Assembly (NCBI GenBank): GCA_021780545.1
Contig: JAJXYP010000020.1
Location: 1 to 6,023, forward strand
Direction: 5' to 3'
DNA from: a bacterium
Lineage (GTDB): Bacteria > Patescibacteriota > Minisyncoccia > UBA6257 > 2-01-FULL-56-20
Length of the DNA: 6,023 nucleotides
The notes under the pieces were generated by a model that was not told where the DNA came from, did not search any database, and was given only the letters and a program-made list of their open reading frames with translations. Made by a program: the position numbers and the translations under genes. The first letter of the stretch is position 1, and every line of letters starts with the position of its first letter. Shown one piece after another: positions 5,230 through 6,023 of this stretch.

Positions 5230-5962
5230 GGTGATTATTAACTTCCCCGGCCTCCGCAACCGCCGCGACCGTTTCCATAAAACGCTCTTCAATCGGCTTC
5301 CCGGCGCAGAACTCCCGGACGCCGCCCGAAAACCGCAGCTTTCCCGCATGAATAATGCCGACTTCATCGCACACCTCCTCGACGTCCGCAAGAATATGCG
5401 TGTTCAGAAACACCTTTCGGCCCTCGTGCTTCAGGCCGAGCATCACTTCTTTCATTTCGCGGCGCCCGAGAGGATCAAGACCGTCAAGCGGTTCGTCGAG
5501 GAACAGATACTCTGGATCGTTCACGAGCGCCTGGGCAAAACCGAGCCGCTGACGCATTCCTTTCGAATATGTCCGAATCTCAAACCGTCCCGCTTCCGCA
5601 ATGCCGACTTTCCCAAGCAGCGATTCGTAGTGCGCAACCCGCGTACCACCGCCACGCCGCCCATAGAGCGCGTCGCAAAAACCGAGAAATTCCATGCCCG
5701 TCATCCGTTCGTAGAAATATGGGGTTTCAGGCATATATCCCATCTTATGCTTGGCGGCGGCTGAAGCCGAAGGAAGGCCGTCAATCATAATCGATCCGGC
5801 GGTCGGTTCGAGAAGCCCCACGATCATTTTCATAACCGTCGTCTTGCCGGCGCCATTCTGCCCCAAAAAACCAAAAATCGGCACGTCGACCGCAAGCGAA
5901 AAATCATCGACAGCCGGCTTCCGTTTCCGGTACTGCTTCGTGACGCGGGAAAACTCAATCAT
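5222..5962 (-). CDS. ABC transporter ATP-binding protein (ABC-2 partner)
   Basis: This 246-aa nucleotide-binding subunit powers the permease encoded next to it. All ABC motifs are present: Walker A GQNGAGKTT at 34-42, a Q-loop region GYMPETPYFYERMTG at 75-89, signature YSKGMRQR at 132-139, Walker B YLFLDEP at 152-158 with catalytic Glu157, D-loop GLDP at 161-164 and switch His189 (LNTHI). The Q-loop residue is Glu79 rather than Gln; 'GYxPE.PYFY..xT' is a known variant among ABC-2-type ATPases, so it should still be active. A C-terminal tail of about 25 residues (ending EVNNHHA) overlaps the permease start by 8 nt. The gene opens the operon: a TATAAT box ends 8 nt before its ATG and no Shine-Dalgarno is present, suggesting a leaderless message. 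It is divergent from the tRNA gene at the right edge. Confidence 0.92.
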   Translation of the reverse strand: MIEFSRVTKQYRKRKPAVDDFSLAVDVPIFGFLGQNGAGKTTVMKMIVGLLEPTAGSIMIDGLPSASAAAKHKMGYMPETPYFYERMTGMEFLGFCDALYGRRGGGTRVAHYESLLGKVGIAEAGRFEIRTYSKGMRQRLGFAQALVNDPEYLFLDEPLDGLDPLGRREMKEVMLGLKHEGRKVFLNTHILADVEEVCDEVGIIHAGKLRFSGGVREFCAGKPIEERFMETVAAVAEAGEVNNHHA

Positions 5963-5965
5963 ATC

Positions 5966-5995
5966 TTGCCATTATACCCCGAAATACCGTACACT
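5966..5995 (+). promoter_or_regulatory. Probable tRNA promoter, divergent from and overlapping the ABC promoter
   Basis: The plus strand reads TTGCCA (5966-5971), an 18-nt spacer and TACACT (5990-5995), about 10 nt before the first base of the tRNA-like sequence. Its -35 shares DNA with the TATAAT of the minus-strand ABC promoter, so the two would compete for RNA polymerase. Confidence 0.4.
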
Positions 5996-6001
5996 TTTCA
6001 A
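5971..6001 (-). promoter_or_regulatory. Promoter of the ABC operon, perfect TATAAT next to the start codon
   Basis: The minus strand reads TTGAAA (6001-5996), a 19-nt spacer, then consensus TATAAT (5976-5971) preceded by GGGG. Eight bases (GGCAAGAT) separate it from the ATG at 5962. Initiation about 7 nt after the -10 box would fall within 1-2 nt of the ATG, giving an essentially leaderless mRNA. The spacer is 2 nt longer than ideal. Confidence 0.65.
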
Positions 6002-6005
6002 GTGA

Positions 6006-6023
6006 GGGCCTATAGCTTAGTGG
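6006..6023 (+). tRNA. 5' end of a tRNA gene, cut by the right edge
   Basis: The last 18 bases read GGGCCTA-TA-GCTTAGTGG. This fits a 7-nt 5' acceptor strand, T8 and A9, a D-stem starting at G10, A14 and the first G of the G18-G19 pair in the D-loop. The anticodon lies beyond the window, so identity cannot be given. Eighteen bases could match by chance, but the invariant positions agree and a suitable promoter lies upstream. Confidence 0.7.

Noticed and set aside
4564..5241. 225-codon plus-strand ORF
   Set aside because: It is antisense to the permease, charged and low-complexity (runs of Arg, Glu, Lys), with no ribosome site; it is the mirror of membrane-protein codons.
5230..5391. Upstream start of the permease at 5391
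   Set aside because: The extra 54 residues are arginine-rich out-of-frame reading inside the ABC ATPase gene; the 5229 start gives the usual short overlap.
1..6023. CRISPR array, insertion-sequence ends, or a DGR template/variable repeat pair
   Set aside because: I looked for regularly spaced repeats, terminal inverted repeats and adenine-differing repeats and saw none, but a dot plot would be more sensitive.

Overview
This window looks like two pieces of DNA joined near position 930-960. Positions about 960-6023 are GC-rich and carry bacterial chromosomal genes, nearly all on the minus strand: a short RecO, the universal ATPase YchF, a three-gene ABC export module with two small downstream genes, and the 5' end of a tRNA gene at the right edge. 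A RecO of only 182 aa, -10 boxes lying 5-8 bases from start codons, compact spacing and an RT fragment of a style I associate with candidate-phylum genomes make a Patescibacteria/CPR-type bacterium my best guess. This is inference; no ribosomal or marker gene in the window settles it. Positions 1 to about 930 are visibly lower in G+C, use a strong AAAGGAG Shine-Dalgarno and a compact terminator, and encode two segregation-type NTPases (a MinD/ParA-like ATPase and a ParM/Alp actin-like protein). That is typical of a plasmid or other mobile element, perhaps of Firmicute-like origin.

Layout, read along the minus strand from right to left. A divergent promoter region (about 5963-6005) separates a plus-strand tRNA gene (6006 to edge) from an apparent operon. 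The operon runs ABC ATPase (5962-5222), ABC-2-type permease (5229-4453, 8-nt overlap), a membrane-anchored protein with a pseudopilin-like tail (4456-3572, 4-nt ATGA overlap), a zinc-ribbon protein (3525-3274) and an 81-aa small protein (3264-3019). It ends in a strong intrinsic terminator (3017-2988). Directly behind this terminator lies the 3' end of a reverse transcriptase gene (2986-2654), whose catalytic part is missing. Then come ychF (2647-1616) and recO (1581-1033), each preceded by a -10-like box so close to the ATG that the transcript would be leaderless or nearly so. A 34-codon single-membrane-segment ORF (1028-924) follows recO by 4 nt and runs into the join.

On the far side of the join is an ATPase gene without its P-loop (to 421), a small intrinsic terminator over its stop codon (430-409), and the first 123 codons of the ParM-like gene (370 to edge). 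The membrane ORF loses its C terminus and the ATPase loses its N terminus at about the same place. This points to a recombination or integration breakpoint, or to a chimeric assembly.

Functionally, the ABC ATPase and permease should form a membrane transporter. The third gene, with an N-terminal anchor and an end resembling type II secretion/type IV pilus pseudopilins, is presumably its extracytoplasmic partner. RecO (recombinational repair) and YchF (translation-associated ATPase) are housekeeping genes. There is no gene-free stretch longer than about 50 bases, apart from truncated or pseudogene sequence.
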